Source: Segetibacter sp.
GTDB taxonomy: Bacteria; Bacteroidota; Bacteroidia; Chitinophagales; Chitinophagaceae
DNA: 7,072 nucleotides
Assembly: GCA_030146445.1 (NCBI GenBank)
Contig: JASLBT010000470.1
Location: 1 to 7,072 of the forward strand
Direction of reading: 5' to 3'
The position numbers were made by a program, and so were the translations under genes. The notes below the pieces were generated by a model, which saw nothing but the letters and a program-made list of their open reading frames with translations, did not search any database and had not been told where the DNA came from. Positions 1-6,799 of this stretch are shown here, piece after piece; position 1 is the stretch's first letter, and the number at the start of each line of letters is the position of its first letter.

Positions 1-1869
1 CTCGCCAACGATTGGGAACTCCGTCTCGTCCATAACAGCATACCCCTGGGTTACCAGGAATACGCATGAGCCCGAGCCCAAGCGGGTGAAGGTATTTTGA
101 CTTCCCCGTACCTGGCCGGCATCTGCCGCGCTTTTAAACTCCCGGGGGTATGCCCACATAAATACCGGCAGCGGTCCATCTCTTTTAGCATCATAGCCCT
201 CGGGCGTATAAAGTGTAGCAGTCAGGTCAACACCATCCTTCCGTTTGTAAAAGATCTTTTCTTTTTTAACCTTCCGGAGTGCAGGCTGCGGGTCGGTAAA
301 CGCGGTGAGTGCTTTATCTGAGTTGGTCATCAGGTTGCGGATATAGTAGTTTGGTGGTGCTGTTTGGCTTTGCCGGCTCGTAACAAATATTTTCTTTTCT
401 CCGTCGATAACATTAACCACCGTTTCATAATACGGATCTGCACTTCTCCAGATGATCGTATTTTTTAACGTGCCCAGGTCGAAAGTCGACAGAAAAGGGT
501 AATCACCTTTTTCAGATGCTCCCGGCCCGATCATTAATAACTGTGTTCCGTTATTGAGCAGCTGCACAACATCCCGCCCGTAAGCATTTTTTATTGTGTT
601 GGGGGTGCCGGGGTTATTGTAAGCATCGTTGGTGCTGCGTTCAATTATCTTTTGCACTTCACCTGTCTGCGGGTTAAACCTGCTTATGCGTACCTTCTGG
701 TCGCGCTGTAATCCTTCGGTAACCAGTGCAAAATTACTGTTGCCCCAAACGATATTGCGGAAGCGGTAATTGGTTTTAACCAGTTGTTTTGGTGCTCCCG
801 TAAACGGCGCACTCAATGCATAAACAGCATCGTGGAATTCCATCTTGTTTTTATATAACCCACTGTCTAAGGGCATGGTCCAGCAAACGGTTGCGGGCTC
901 ATCGTTGCGCCAGTCGTAACGGGATGGTACGTTTTGAACATTATCGAAACCCCTCGGAGCCGTTTCGCGGCTGGGATTCTTAACAAGCACTTTAATTTCT
1001 TTCCCGGTTTTGTCGGTGATAAGCGTGGTGGTGGGAAATCCCCCTGCAGGCACCAGGTAGGAAAACGGCTTTTCGATGCGATTTACCAGCACGAACTTTT
1101 TATCCGGCGATATTGAAATGCTGTTGTAAATCGAGGGTTTGCCAACTTTCATTTCCGTGCCGCCGACATTCCTGACCAGTTGACCGGTTCCGTAAAACTC
1201 AAACAATTGTTCGTCGTATGGACTTTTGATAAGGTCCTGGTACGTAGCACTGGCTGCGGTCTTCCCAAGGTTCTGTTGTACTACCGGGCCTTTAGGGGCA
1301 AGCGGACGCACCGGCATTGCGTTTGCCGGTTTGGTTGTAGCGGTATACCAGATCGTATTATCGTCTTCCCAATGGAAATTATCCAATACGTTGTTCAAAA
1401 AAGTTTTATTCACCTTCTTAGCCTGCTGGCTGGCAACGTCGATGATATAAAGATCGATGCCGGTGGCGGTAGTATTGGTAAATGCTATTTTCGATTGGGA
1501 AGGGCTCCACTGGGGAATGCCTGCCTTTAGATTGGCGGGTAGACCTTTTACCTGCATTTCGGCACCATTAGCAAGGTTCTTGATTTTGAAGTTTACATTA
1601 TAGACCCCGCGGGAAGCACCATAGGTATTAGGGTTGATGCGCATCCCGGCAATACGAAGTTCCGGCTGTGCAAGATCCTCAACCGTGGGGTAACTGCTTC
1701 TTTCACTTTGAAGCATATACCTACCATGATCATCGATGTTTACGACCGGTGTTGGCGGTGCCAGCAGGATATCGACCATTGCTTTTGGTGGGGTCTGGTA
1801 GGTCACGGCATCCTGGGCGTGCAGCCGTATCGTAATGAAAAGGAACAGGAAAGGAATGAGTTGTCTCAT
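1..1869 (-). CDS. S9-family serine peptidase, glutamyl endopeptidase-like, exported (N-terminal part; 3' end outside window)
   Basis: The reading frame is open for 623 codons from ATG at 1869 to the window edge. I translated it by hand. The start gives a signal peptide (MRQLIPFLFLFITIRLHAQ) with probable cleavage after A18 or Q19, so the product is likely exported to the periplasm. Residues of about 25-530 look like the beta-propeller of prolyl oligopeptidase-type enzymes, with repeated blade-like stretches such as PQWSPSQSKIAFT and DNFHWEDDNTIWY. From about residue 538 (KIFYKRKDGVDLTATLYTPE, then WAYPREFKS at 572-580 and GQVRGS at 585-590) it enters the alpha/beta-hydrolase domain. These motifs are characteristic of the S9D glutamyl endopeptidase group, which includes plant chloroplast glutamyl peptidase. 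The catalytic Ser, Asp and His would lie beyond the window, so activity cannot be checked. It is transcribed divergently from the his operon and has no evident link to histidine synthesis. An acylaminoacyl-peptidase or DPP-type S9 enzyme is a less likely alternative. Confidence 0.88.
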   Translation of the reverse strand, partial: MRQLIPFLFLFITIRLHAQDAVTYQTPPKAMVDILLAPPTPVVNIDDHGRYMLQSERSSYPTVEDLAQPELRIAGMRINPNTYGASRGVYNVNFKIKNLANGAEMQVKGLPANLKAGIPQWSPSQSKIAFTNTTATGIDLYIIDVASQQAKKVNKTFLNNVLDNFHWEDDNTIWYTATTKPANAMPVRPLAPKGPVVQQNLGKTAASATYQDLIKSPYDEQLFEFYGTGQLVRNVGGTEMKVGKPSIYNSISISPDKKFVLVNRIEKPFSYLVPAGGFPTTTLITDKTGKEIKVLVKNPSRETAPRGFDNVQNVPSRYDWRNDEPATVCWTMPLDSGLYKNKMEFHDAVYALSAPFTGAPKQLVKTNYRFRNIVWGNSNFALVTEGLQRDQKVRISRFNPQTGEVQKIIERSTNDAYNNPGTPNTIKNAYGRDVVQLLNNGTQLLMIGPGASEKGDYPFLSTFDLGTLKNTIIWRSADPYYETVVNVIDGEKKIFVTSRQSQTAPPNYYIRNLMTNSDKALTAFTDPQPALRKVKKEKIFYKRKDGVDLTATLYTPEGYDAKRDGPLPVFMWAYPREFKSAADAGQVRGSQNTFTRLGSGSCVFLVTQGYAVMDETEFPIVGE

Positions 1870-1946
1870 TATTAATCAGATTTGCAATAAAGGAAATTGT
1901 TGAAGTTGGCCGGAAGTTAGGTCATGTTTCCGATTTCTGCAGTAGG

Positions 1947-1974
1947 AAAGATCCATCATATGGCCCGGATCTTT
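1947..1974. repeat. Perfect 8-bp inverted repeat in the divergent intergenic region
   Basis: AAAGATCC (1947-1954) and GGATCTTT (1967-1974) are perfect complements around a 12-base loop. The element lies 78-105 bp upstream of the S9 peptidase start. On neither strand is it followed by a T-run, so it does not look like a terminator. It could be an operator or a stem in the peptidase mRNA 5' UTR. Its right arm overlaps a second inverted pair (TTTGCACC 1972-1979 with GGTGCAAA 2027-2034), so the two stems cannot both form fully. The function is unknown. Confidence 0.45.
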
Positions 1975-2041
1975 GCACCAAACAGGTCTGCATTCAATTA
2001 AAGTGCTCAACGCAGCGGTTACGCGAGGTGCAAACATCAAC

Positions 2042-2051
2042 AGCTTAAGCT
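2042..2051. promoter_or_regulatory. 10-bp palindrome just upstream of the his promoter
   Basis: AGCTTAAGCT is a perfect palindrome ending 4 bases before the proposed -33 element (2056). That places it about 40-49 bases upstream of the predicted transcript start, where activators often bind. A 10-bp palindrome can also arise by chance in a region of this size. Operator function is only a suggestion. Confidence 0.25.
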
Positions 2052-2055
2052 AATT

Positions 2056-2086
2056 TTTGGTAAATACATGCCGACCATTATCTTTG
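2056..2086 (+). promoter_or_regulatory. Bacteroidota-type promoter of the his operon
   Basis: TTTG at 2056-2059 and TATCTTTG at 2079-2086 match the -33 (TTTG) and -7 (TAnnTTTG) elements known for the primary sigma factor of Bacteroidota. The 19-base spacing is also usual for that group. Transcription should start roughly 4-8 bases after the -7 box, at about 2090-2094. This is directly at the ATG (2091) of the histidine leader ORF. The position immediately before the leader ORF supports the call. The start site is inferred, not measured. Confidence 0.78.
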
Positions 2087-2090
2087 CCGC

Positions 2091-2141
2091 ATGAAAATAA
2101 CCATGCACTTACATCACCATCATGTTATACCCTTGGGGTAG
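2091..2141 (+). CDS. hisL: His operon leader peptide (16 aa, His-rich)
   Basis: A short ORF encodes MKITMHLHHHHVIPLG and ends at TAG (2139-2141). Codons 6-11 (2106-2123) read His-Leu-His-His-His-His, so five of six consecutive codons are histidine (CAC, CAT, CAC, CAT, CAT). Such a run directly upstream of hisG is the hallmark of a leader peptide that senses charged tRNA-His, as in the enterobacterial his operon. The stop codon lies inside the 5' arm of the antiterminator (2137-2144), which couples completion of translation to termination. There is no Shine-Dalgarno sequence. The promoter puts the transcript start at or next to ATG 2091, so translation may be leaderless. ATG 2103 is an alternative start after a UTR of about 10 bases and would give a 12-residue peptide that keeps all the His codons. 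The peptide itself probably has no function beyond its translation. Confidence 0.9.
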   Translation: MKITMHLHHHHVIPLG

Positions 2142-2153
2142 GCCGGTGTTGTA
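2110..2153 (+). promoter_or_regulatory. Attenuator 1:2 (protector/pause) hairpin
   Basis: UACAUCACC (2110-2118, within the His codons) pairs with GGUGUUGUA (2145-2153): eight base pairs and one U-U mismatch. The enclosed loop contains a second small hairpin, UACCC (2128-2132) with GGGUA (2136-2140), closed by UUG. Together they would hide the antiterminator arm (2137-2144) when no ribosome is stalled on the His codons. A stalled ribosome would cover 2110-2118 and open the structure. The pairings were found by eye and no energy was calculated. Confidence 0.6.
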
Positions 2154-2183
2154 TGCATATATCAATATCATTAGAGGCTTACC
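2137..2183 (+). promoter_or_regulatory. Attenuator 2:3 antiterminator pairing
   Basis: GGUAGGCC (2137-2144) can pair with GGCUUACC (2176-2183) over eight continuous pairs including one G-U. The distal arm is the 5' arm of the terminator, so this pairing and the terminator exclude each other. The proximal arm overlaps the leader stop codon. A ribosome stalled at the His codons (2106-2123) leaves it free. A ribosome at the stop covers it. Confidence 0.8.
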
Positions 2184-2206
2184 GGTGAGGTAGGCCTTTA
2201 TTATTT
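2172..2206 (+). terminator. Rho-independent terminator of the his attenuator
   Basis: AGGCUUACC (2175-2183) pairs with GGUAGGCCU (2189-2197) over nine continuous pairs (one U-G) around the five-base loop GGUGA. The stem can extend to 2172-2200. It is followed directly by a U-rich tract, UUAUUAUUU (2198-2206). It lies 31 bases after the leader stop codon and 68 bases before hisG, as expected for a regulated premature terminator. It should form when the leader ribosome reaches its stop codon, and so reduce hisGDCB expression when histidine is plentiful. Confidence 0.88.
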
Positions 2207-2274
2207 AGGGCTGGTTACGGGTAGGTGCAGGGATAACTTTTTAATTACTTCGGTAAAACAATTTTCGGAATATT

Positions 2275-3132
2275 ATGGGCTTAACAATCGCAATTCAGAA
2301 ATCGGGCAGGTTACACGACGATAGCATCAAGCTGCTAAAGGAATGTGGAATAGACATTGCCAATGGTGTAAACAAATTGAAGGCTGAGGCCAGCAACTTC
2401 CCCCTTGAAGTTTACTTTTTACGCGATGACGACATTCCGCAGTATGTTGAAGACTCAGTTGCCGACATCGGCATTGTTGGAGAAAATGTGGTATATGAGA
2501 AAAACAAGAAAGTTGACGTTGTAGAGAAACTGGGATTTGGCAAGTGCAGGTTGAGCATTGCGGTTAGCCGGAACGAGAAATACGATGAGCAGCCCAATTA
2601 TCTTGAAGGAAAAAGAATAGCCACAACCTATCCGCACATCGTGCAGAAATACCTTGATGAAAACAGTATAAACGCCGAAATTCACGAGATCAGCGGAAGT
2701 GTTGAAATCGCTCCGGGTATTGGCCTGGCACATGCAATCTGCGACCTGGTCAGTAGCGGTTCAACGCTGTTTATGAATGGTCTTAAAGAAGTTGAAACCA
2801 TACTGCAATCGCAGGCTGTGCTGATCAAACATACCGCCCTCGGTGCAGAAAAACAACAGATCCTCGACAAACTGCTTTTTCGTTTCCAGGCAGTTAAAAA
2901 GGCAAAAAACAACAAGTACATATTGTTAAACGCCCCTAATGAAAAGCTGGGTGAGATCGTTAGCCTGTTACCCGGTATGAAGAGCCCAACCGTGCTGCCG
3001 TTAGCTGAAAGCGGCTGGAGCAGTGTTCACAGCGTGCTCAACGAAAATGAATTCTGGGATAATATCGAACGTTTAAAAGCGGCAGGTGCACAGGGTATAC
3101 TGGTGGTGCCTATTGAAAAAATGATCATCTAA
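2275..3132 (+). CDS. hisG: ATP phosphoribosyltransferase, long form (HisG-L)
   Basis: This cytoplasmic enzyme catalyses the first, committed step of histidine synthesis, joining ATP and PRPP to give phosphoribosyl-ATP. The 285 residues fit the long form, which carries its own regulatory domain and needs no HisZ partner. Visible motifs are IAIQKSGRL at the N-terminus, ADIGIVGENVV (63-73), GKRIATTYP (112-120) and the PRPP-binding stretch GSVEIAPGIG...CDLVSSGSTL (141-165). The C-terminal ACT-like domain (about 210-285) has PGMKSPTV, GWSSVHSV and GILVVPIEKM, the region where histidine inhibits the family. Residue 153 is His (GLAHAICD), where many homologues have Asp. The ATG at 2275 matches the family N-terminus; no Shine-Dalgarno is seen, as is common in Bacteroidota. 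It is the first structural gene after the attenuator, 57 bp before hisD. Confidence 0.97.
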   Translation: MGLTIAIQKSGRLHDDSIKLLKECGIDIANGVNKLKAEASNFPLEVYFLRDDDIPQYVEDSVADIGIVGENVVYEKNKKVDVVEKLGFGKCRLSIAVSRNEKYDEQPNYLEGKRIATTYPHIVQKYLDENSINAEIHEISGSVEIAPGIGLAHAICDLVSSGSTLFMNGLKEVETILQSQAVLIKHTALGAEKQQILDKLLFRFQAVKKAKNNKYILLNAPNEKLGEIVSLLPGMKSPTVLPLAESGWSSVHSVLNENEFWDNIERLKAAGAQGILVVPIEKMII

Positions 3133-3189
3133 GTACTATCTCCAGGCAACAATCGCAACGCCATTGTTTCAAAATCGTCGAACACAATA

Positions 3190-4488
3190 ATGAATCTCCC
3201 GACCTATAACTATCCGGAACGCAGTGCATGGCCACAGCTTTTACAACGACCCGTTTTCGAAACCAGTTCACTGGAAACATTGGTAAGTGGCATCCTGGCC
3301 GAGGTTAAACTCCATGGCGATGAAGCTATCAGGCGCTATGCTCAAAAATTTGATGGCGTAGAATTGCCGGATCTCCAGGTTTCATCAACGGATATAGATG
3401 AAGCCCTAGAATCACTGCCTGAAAATATCAAGGAAGCCATACGTCATGCCAGTGAAAACATTGAAAAGTTCCATGCTGCACAGCTCGTGGGGGAAACGCC
3501 AATCGAAACAATGCCCGGTGTGTTGTGCTGGAGAAAAAGCGTTGCCATTGATAAGGTTGGGTTATATATTCCCGGCGGTACCGCCCCCTTATTTTCAACA
3601 ATCCTGATGCTGGGTGTTCCGGCAAAGATTGCCGGTTGTAAAGAGATCGTGCTTTGCTCTCCACCAAATAAAGAAGGTAAACTCCATCCTGCGATCTTGT
3701 TTGCAGCGCATCATGTTGGCATCACCCGCATTTTCAAGGTTGGCGGCGCGCAGGCCATTGCGGCAATGGCTTATGGCACCGAAACCATACCAGCAGTGTA
3801 CAAGATTTTCGGTCCGGGTAACCAGTACGTTACCAGCGCAAAACAGTTGGTACAGAAGAGTGGGGTCGCCATCGATATGCCGGCAGGGCCGAGTGAAGTT
3901 GCCGTACTCGCAGACGAAACTGCAAATGCTGCTTTTGTTGCTGCTGACCTGCTGAGTCAGGCTGAGCACGGTTCCGACAGCCAGGTGTTACTGGTGACCA
4001 CATCGGAGCAATTGGGGCGCGACACCGAAGAGGCATTGCAAAAACAGCTTCCACTCCTTAACAGAAATGAGCTTGCCGCAAAAGCACTCGGCAATAGCAA
4101 AGTGATTGTCGTAAAAACCATCAGCGATGGTATAGACCTCATCAACGAATACGCTCCTGAACACCTGATCATAAGCTGCAGGGATGAACAAAAGATTTCG
4201 TCCGAAATCGTAAATGCCGGTTCTGTTTTCCTCGGCAATTACTCGCCCGAAAGTGTAGGTGATTATGCAAGCGGAACCAATCATACGCTTCCTACAAATG
4301 GGTATGCGAAAGCGTATAGCGGGGTAAGTGTCGACAGCTTTGTTAAGAAGATCACCTACCAGAAGCTTACCCGGGAAGGACTACTGGCCATAAGCAATAC
4401 GGTTCAGGTGATGGCTATTGCTGAAGGCCTTGATGCACATGCACGGGCGGTGAGCATCCGCTTAGAGCAGGCCAATGAACCAAAATAA
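3190..4488 (+). CDS. hisD: Histidinol dehydrogenase
   Basis: This zinc enzyme performs the last two oxidations, L-histidinol to histidinal to L-histidine, with two NAD+. The 432 residues are the normal full length. All key residues expected from the E. coli enzyme are present: zinc ligands Q257 and H260 (in SQAEHGSDSQ), D358 (in GDYASGTNH) and H417 (in LDAHARAV), and the catalytic pair E324-H325 (in YAPEHL). Other signature stretches are YIPGGTAPLFSTILM (126-140), FGPGNQYVTSAKQL (207-220) and DMPAGPSEVAVLAD (229-242). The ATG at 3190 gives the usual N-terminal extension of about 20 residues before the core fold. It sits 57 bp after hisG and 33 bp before hisC on the same strand, so it is almost certainly cotranscribed and under the same attenuator. 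No damage or truncation is seen. Confidence 0.98.
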   Translation: MNLPTYNYPERSAWPQLLQRPVFETSSLETLVSGILAEVKLHGDEAIRRYAQKFDGVELPDLQVSSTDIDEALESLPENIKEAIRHASENIEKFHAAQLVGETPIETMPGVLCWRKSVAIDKVGLYIPGGTAPLFSTILMLGVPAKIAGCKEIVLCSPPNKEGKLHPAILFAAHHVGITRIFKVGGAQAIAAMAYGTETIPAVYKIFGPGNQYVTSAKQLVQKSGVAIDMPAGPSEVAVLADETANAAFVAADLLSQAEHGSDSQVLLVTTSEQLGRDTEEALQKQLPLLNRNELAAKALGNSKVIVVKTISDGIDLINEYAPEHLIISCRDEQKISSEIVNAGSVFLGNYSPESVGDYASGTNHTLPTNGYAKAYSGVSVDSFVKKITYQKLTREGLLAISNTVQVMAIAEGLDAHARAVSIRLEQANEPK

Positions 4489-4521
4489 TTACCACTACTG
4501 ATCTACTACAATTCATAATTT

Positions 4522-5592
4522 ATGTTTGAGCTGGACAACCTTATTCGTGAAAATATTAAAAAGCTGGTGCCTTATTCTTCTGCCCGCGACGAATTCACCG
4601 GGCAGGCGAATGTGTACCTCGACGCCAATGAAAATTCGTTGGGTTCGCCGCTGGTGAAATGGTATAACCGTTACCCCGACCCGCACCAGTCAAAACTAAA
4701 AGATGCTATTTCTCAGGTGAAAGGAGCTCCGGCCGACCGCATCTTTTTAGGCAACGGAAGCGATGAGTGTATCGACCTTTTGTACCGTAGTTTTTGTAAC
4801 CCGGGAAAGGACAACGTGATCATCTGTCCGCCAACTTACGGAATGTATGAAGTCAGTGCCCATATAAACGATGTTGAAATTCGAAAAGCGCCATTGCTCG
4901 ACAACTTCCAACTGGACCTGGTTCACATCGAAAACCTGGTGGATGAAAACACCAAACTCTTGTGGATCTGCTCGCCGAACAACCCGACAGGTAATTCGAT
5001 TGACAGGGAAGATATTGAGATGGTGCTGAACAACTTCAACGGCATCGTGATCATCGACGAAGCGTACATCAATTTTTCCCGGCAAAAGTCTTTCGTGCAG
5101 GAGCTGGATGATTACCCAAACCTGGTGGTTATGCAAACGTTTAGTAAAGCCTGGGGTCTTGCGGGCTTGCGGCTGGGTATGGCATTCGCGTCGCGTGAAA
5201 TCATTAACGTACTCAACAAAGTAAAGCCGCCTTATAATATCAACCAGGCAACCCAGGATCTTGCCTTGAAGGCATTGGAAGAAGTAGGGCAGGTTAACGA
5301 TATGATTAAAGAGTTAGTGCTGATGCGCGATGCACTTGCCGAAGTATTCCAGAAGCTGCCCGGAGTTCAGGCTGTTTATCCGTCTGATGCAAATTTCCTA
5401 TTGGTGAAAGTCGACGATCCCAAGAAAATGTATACCTACCTGCTGAACAAAGGCATAGTGGTGCGCGACCGCAGCAATGTGATCTTGTGCGAAGGTTGTT
5501 TGCGCATCACCATCGGAACTGAACAGGAAAATACAATACTTGTCGATGCCTTTATCGACGCAATTACCCAGAAACAGGTTTCCTTAAACTAG
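4522..5592 (+). CDS. hisC: Histidinol-phosphate aminotransferase
   Basis: This PLP-dependent class I/II aminotransferase converts imidazole-acetol phosphate and glutamate to L-histidinol phosphate and 2-oxoglutarate. The 356 residues are a normal length. The start is supported by the typical N-terminus (LIRENIKKLVPYSSARDEF). Visible motifs are LDANENSLGSP (33-43), RYPDP (50-54), GNGSDECIDLL (77-87), SPNNPTGN (151-158) and IIDEAYINF (177-185). The PLP-binding lysine is K209 in TFSKAWGLAGLRLG, with R217 in the same motif. R328 in CLRITIG is the substrate carboxylate-binding arginine of the fold. It lies 33 bp after hisD and 11 bp before hisB. The broad aminotransferase fold could accept other substrates such as phenylalanine, but the operon position makes HisC secure. 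Confidence 0.97.
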   Translation: MFELDNLIRENIKKLVPYSSARDEFTGQANVYLDANENSLGSPLVKWYNRYPDPHQSKLKDAISQVKGAPADRIFLGNGSDECIDLLYRSFCNPGKDNVIICPPTYGMYEVSAHINDVEIRKAPLLDNFQLDLVHIENLVDENTKLLWICSPNNPTGNSIDREDIEMVLNNFNGIVIIDEAYINFSRQKSFVQELDDYPNLVVMQTFSKAWGLAGLRLGMAFASREIINVLNKVKPPYNINQATQDLALKALEEVGQVNDMIKELVLMRDALAEVFQKLPGVQAVYPSDANFLLVKVDDPKKMYTYLLNKGIVVRDRSNVILCEGCLRITIGTEQENTILVDAFIDAITQKQVSLN

Positions 5593-5603
5593 AACCAACT
5601 AAC

Positions 5604-6746
5604 ATGGCCAAAAGGATCTTATTTATCGACCGCGATGGAACACTCATCAACGAGGCGCCGCCGACTTACCAGATTGATGGTTTTGATAAACTAACGTTTT
5701 ACCCCGAAATGTTCCGCTACATGGGCAACATTGCATCGGAGCTCGACTACCTGCTGGTGATGGTGAGTAACCAGGATGGACTTGGCTCGGAGTCTTTCCC
5801 CGATGAAAGCTTTTGGCCGGTTCACAACTTCATCATGAAAAGCCTGGAAAACGAAGGCATTCATTTTCACGAGTTCCTTTTCGACCGCAGCTACCCGGAA
5901 GAAAATAAGGCAACACGCAAGCCGGGTACGGGTCTAATGACTGCTTATTTAAATAATCCTGGCTTCGACATCGCCAATTCATATGTGATCGGCGACAGGA
6001 TAACGGATGTGCAACTGGCAAAAAATCTCGGATGTAACGCCATCTGGATCAACAACGACCCAGACCTGGGGGGCGGTGAGGTAAAAGATAAACAGGAAGC
6101 ACTGCGCGAAGTAATCGCGCTGGAAACCCGCAGTTGGAAAGACATCTACGAATTCCTGAAGCTTGGCCTTCGCAAAGTTGAACACCAGCGAAACACTAAT
6201 GAAACAAAGATCTCCGTAAAAGTAAACCTCGACGGAAGCGGCAATGCTGCGATCCATACCGGCCTTGGTTTTTTCGATCACATGCTCGACCAGATCGCAC
6301 GTCATGGCAAAATTGATCTTGCCGTAAATGCTGCTGGCGATCTTCACATCGATGAGCACCATACGATTGAAGATGTCGGTATTGCTCTTGGTGAAGCCTT
6401 TGCCATTGCGCTCGCCGACAAACGGGGAATGGAAAGATATGGCTTTGCCTTACCCATGGATGAGGCGGAAGCAAAAGTGCTTATTGATTTTGGTGGCAGG
6501 AACTGGCTGGTATGGGACGCTGAATTTAAAAGGGAGAAGATAGGGGAGATGCCAACCGAGATGTTCTTTCATTTTTTCAAGTCGTTTAGCGATGCGGCAA
6601 AATGCAACCTGAATATCTATTGTAAAGGCGAAAATGAACACCACAAAATAGAAGCGATTTTTAAAGCATTTGCAAAAGCGATCAGGATGGCAGTAAAACG
6701 CGATCCGTTCTCCAATCACCTGCCCTCCACCAAAGGGGTGCTTTGA
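5604..6746 (+). CDS. hisB: Bifunctional histidinol-phosphatase / imidazoleglycerol-phosphate dehydratase
   Basis: This fused enzyme carries out two non-adjacent steps: dehydration of imidazoleglycerol phosphate (C-terminal domain) and removal of phosphate from histidinol phosphate (N-terminal HAD domain). HisC acts between them. The HAD half (about 1-165) has FIDRDGTLI with D9 and D11, S55-N56 in VSNQDG, K106 in TRKPGTG and GDRITD (130-135). The dehydratase half (about 195-380) has the metal-binding motifs GFFDHMLDQIARHG (222-235), DEHHTIED (250-257) and GENEHHKIEA (342-351). The 380-residue length fits the fused form. The cysteine zinc loop of E. coli HisB is absent: there is no Cys between the HAD motifs at 90-110. 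It follows hisC by 11 bp and is the last gene of this cluster, with tandem stops TGA-TAA at 6744-6749. Confidence 0.97.
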   Translation: MAKRILFIDRDGTLINEAPPTYQIDGFDKLTFYPEMFRYMGNIASELDYLLVMVSNQDGLGSESFPDESFWPVHNFIMKSLENEGIHFHEFLFDRSYPEENKATRKPGTGLMTAYLNNPGFDIANSYVIGDRITDVQLAKNLGCNAIWINNDPDLGGGEVKDKQEALREVIALETRSWKDIYEFLKLGLRKVEHQRNTNETKISVKVNLDGSGNAAIHTGLGFFDHMLDQIARHGKIDLAVNAAGDLHIDEHHTIEDVGIALGEAFAIALADKRGMERYGFALPMDEAEAKVLIDFGGRNWLVWDAEFKREKIGEMPTEMFFHFFKSFSDAAKCNLNIYCKGENEHHKIEAIFKAFAKAIRMAVKRDPFSNHLPSTKGVL

Positions 6747-6799
6747 TAACCGCCTTTGCAACCAACTGATTTTTTTATGGACCGGGCGGAATAGCTTTA

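Noticed and set aside
97..1530. Several + strand open frames (for example 97-321, 934-1116, 1180-1530)
   Set aside because: They lie antisense to the continuous 623-codon S9 peptidase frame, and their translations resemble no protein family.
1870..1990. Promoter for the S9 peptidase on the - strand
   Set aside because: The best pairing of a TTTG with a downstream TAnnTTTG-like box has several mismatches, so no specific site can be supported.
2207..2274. A second promoter or a riboswitch between the terminator and hisG
   Set aside because: TACTTCGG (2246-2253) only partly matches TAnnTTTG and has no TTTG at the right spacing. The only structure is a 4-bp stem with a UUCG loop (2245-2256), too small to call.
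2091..2274. T-box or other tRNA-binding leader for the his genes
   Set aside because: No T-box consensus or specifier-loop arrangement is visible, and the His-codon ORF with alternative stems explains the region fully.
6731..6776. Rho-independent terminator of hisB using the seven-T run at 6770-6776
   Set aside because: The only stem nearby, CAAAG/CTTTG at 6731-6745, is five A/T-rich pairs inside the coding region and 24 bases from the T-run, so it is not a valid terminator shape.
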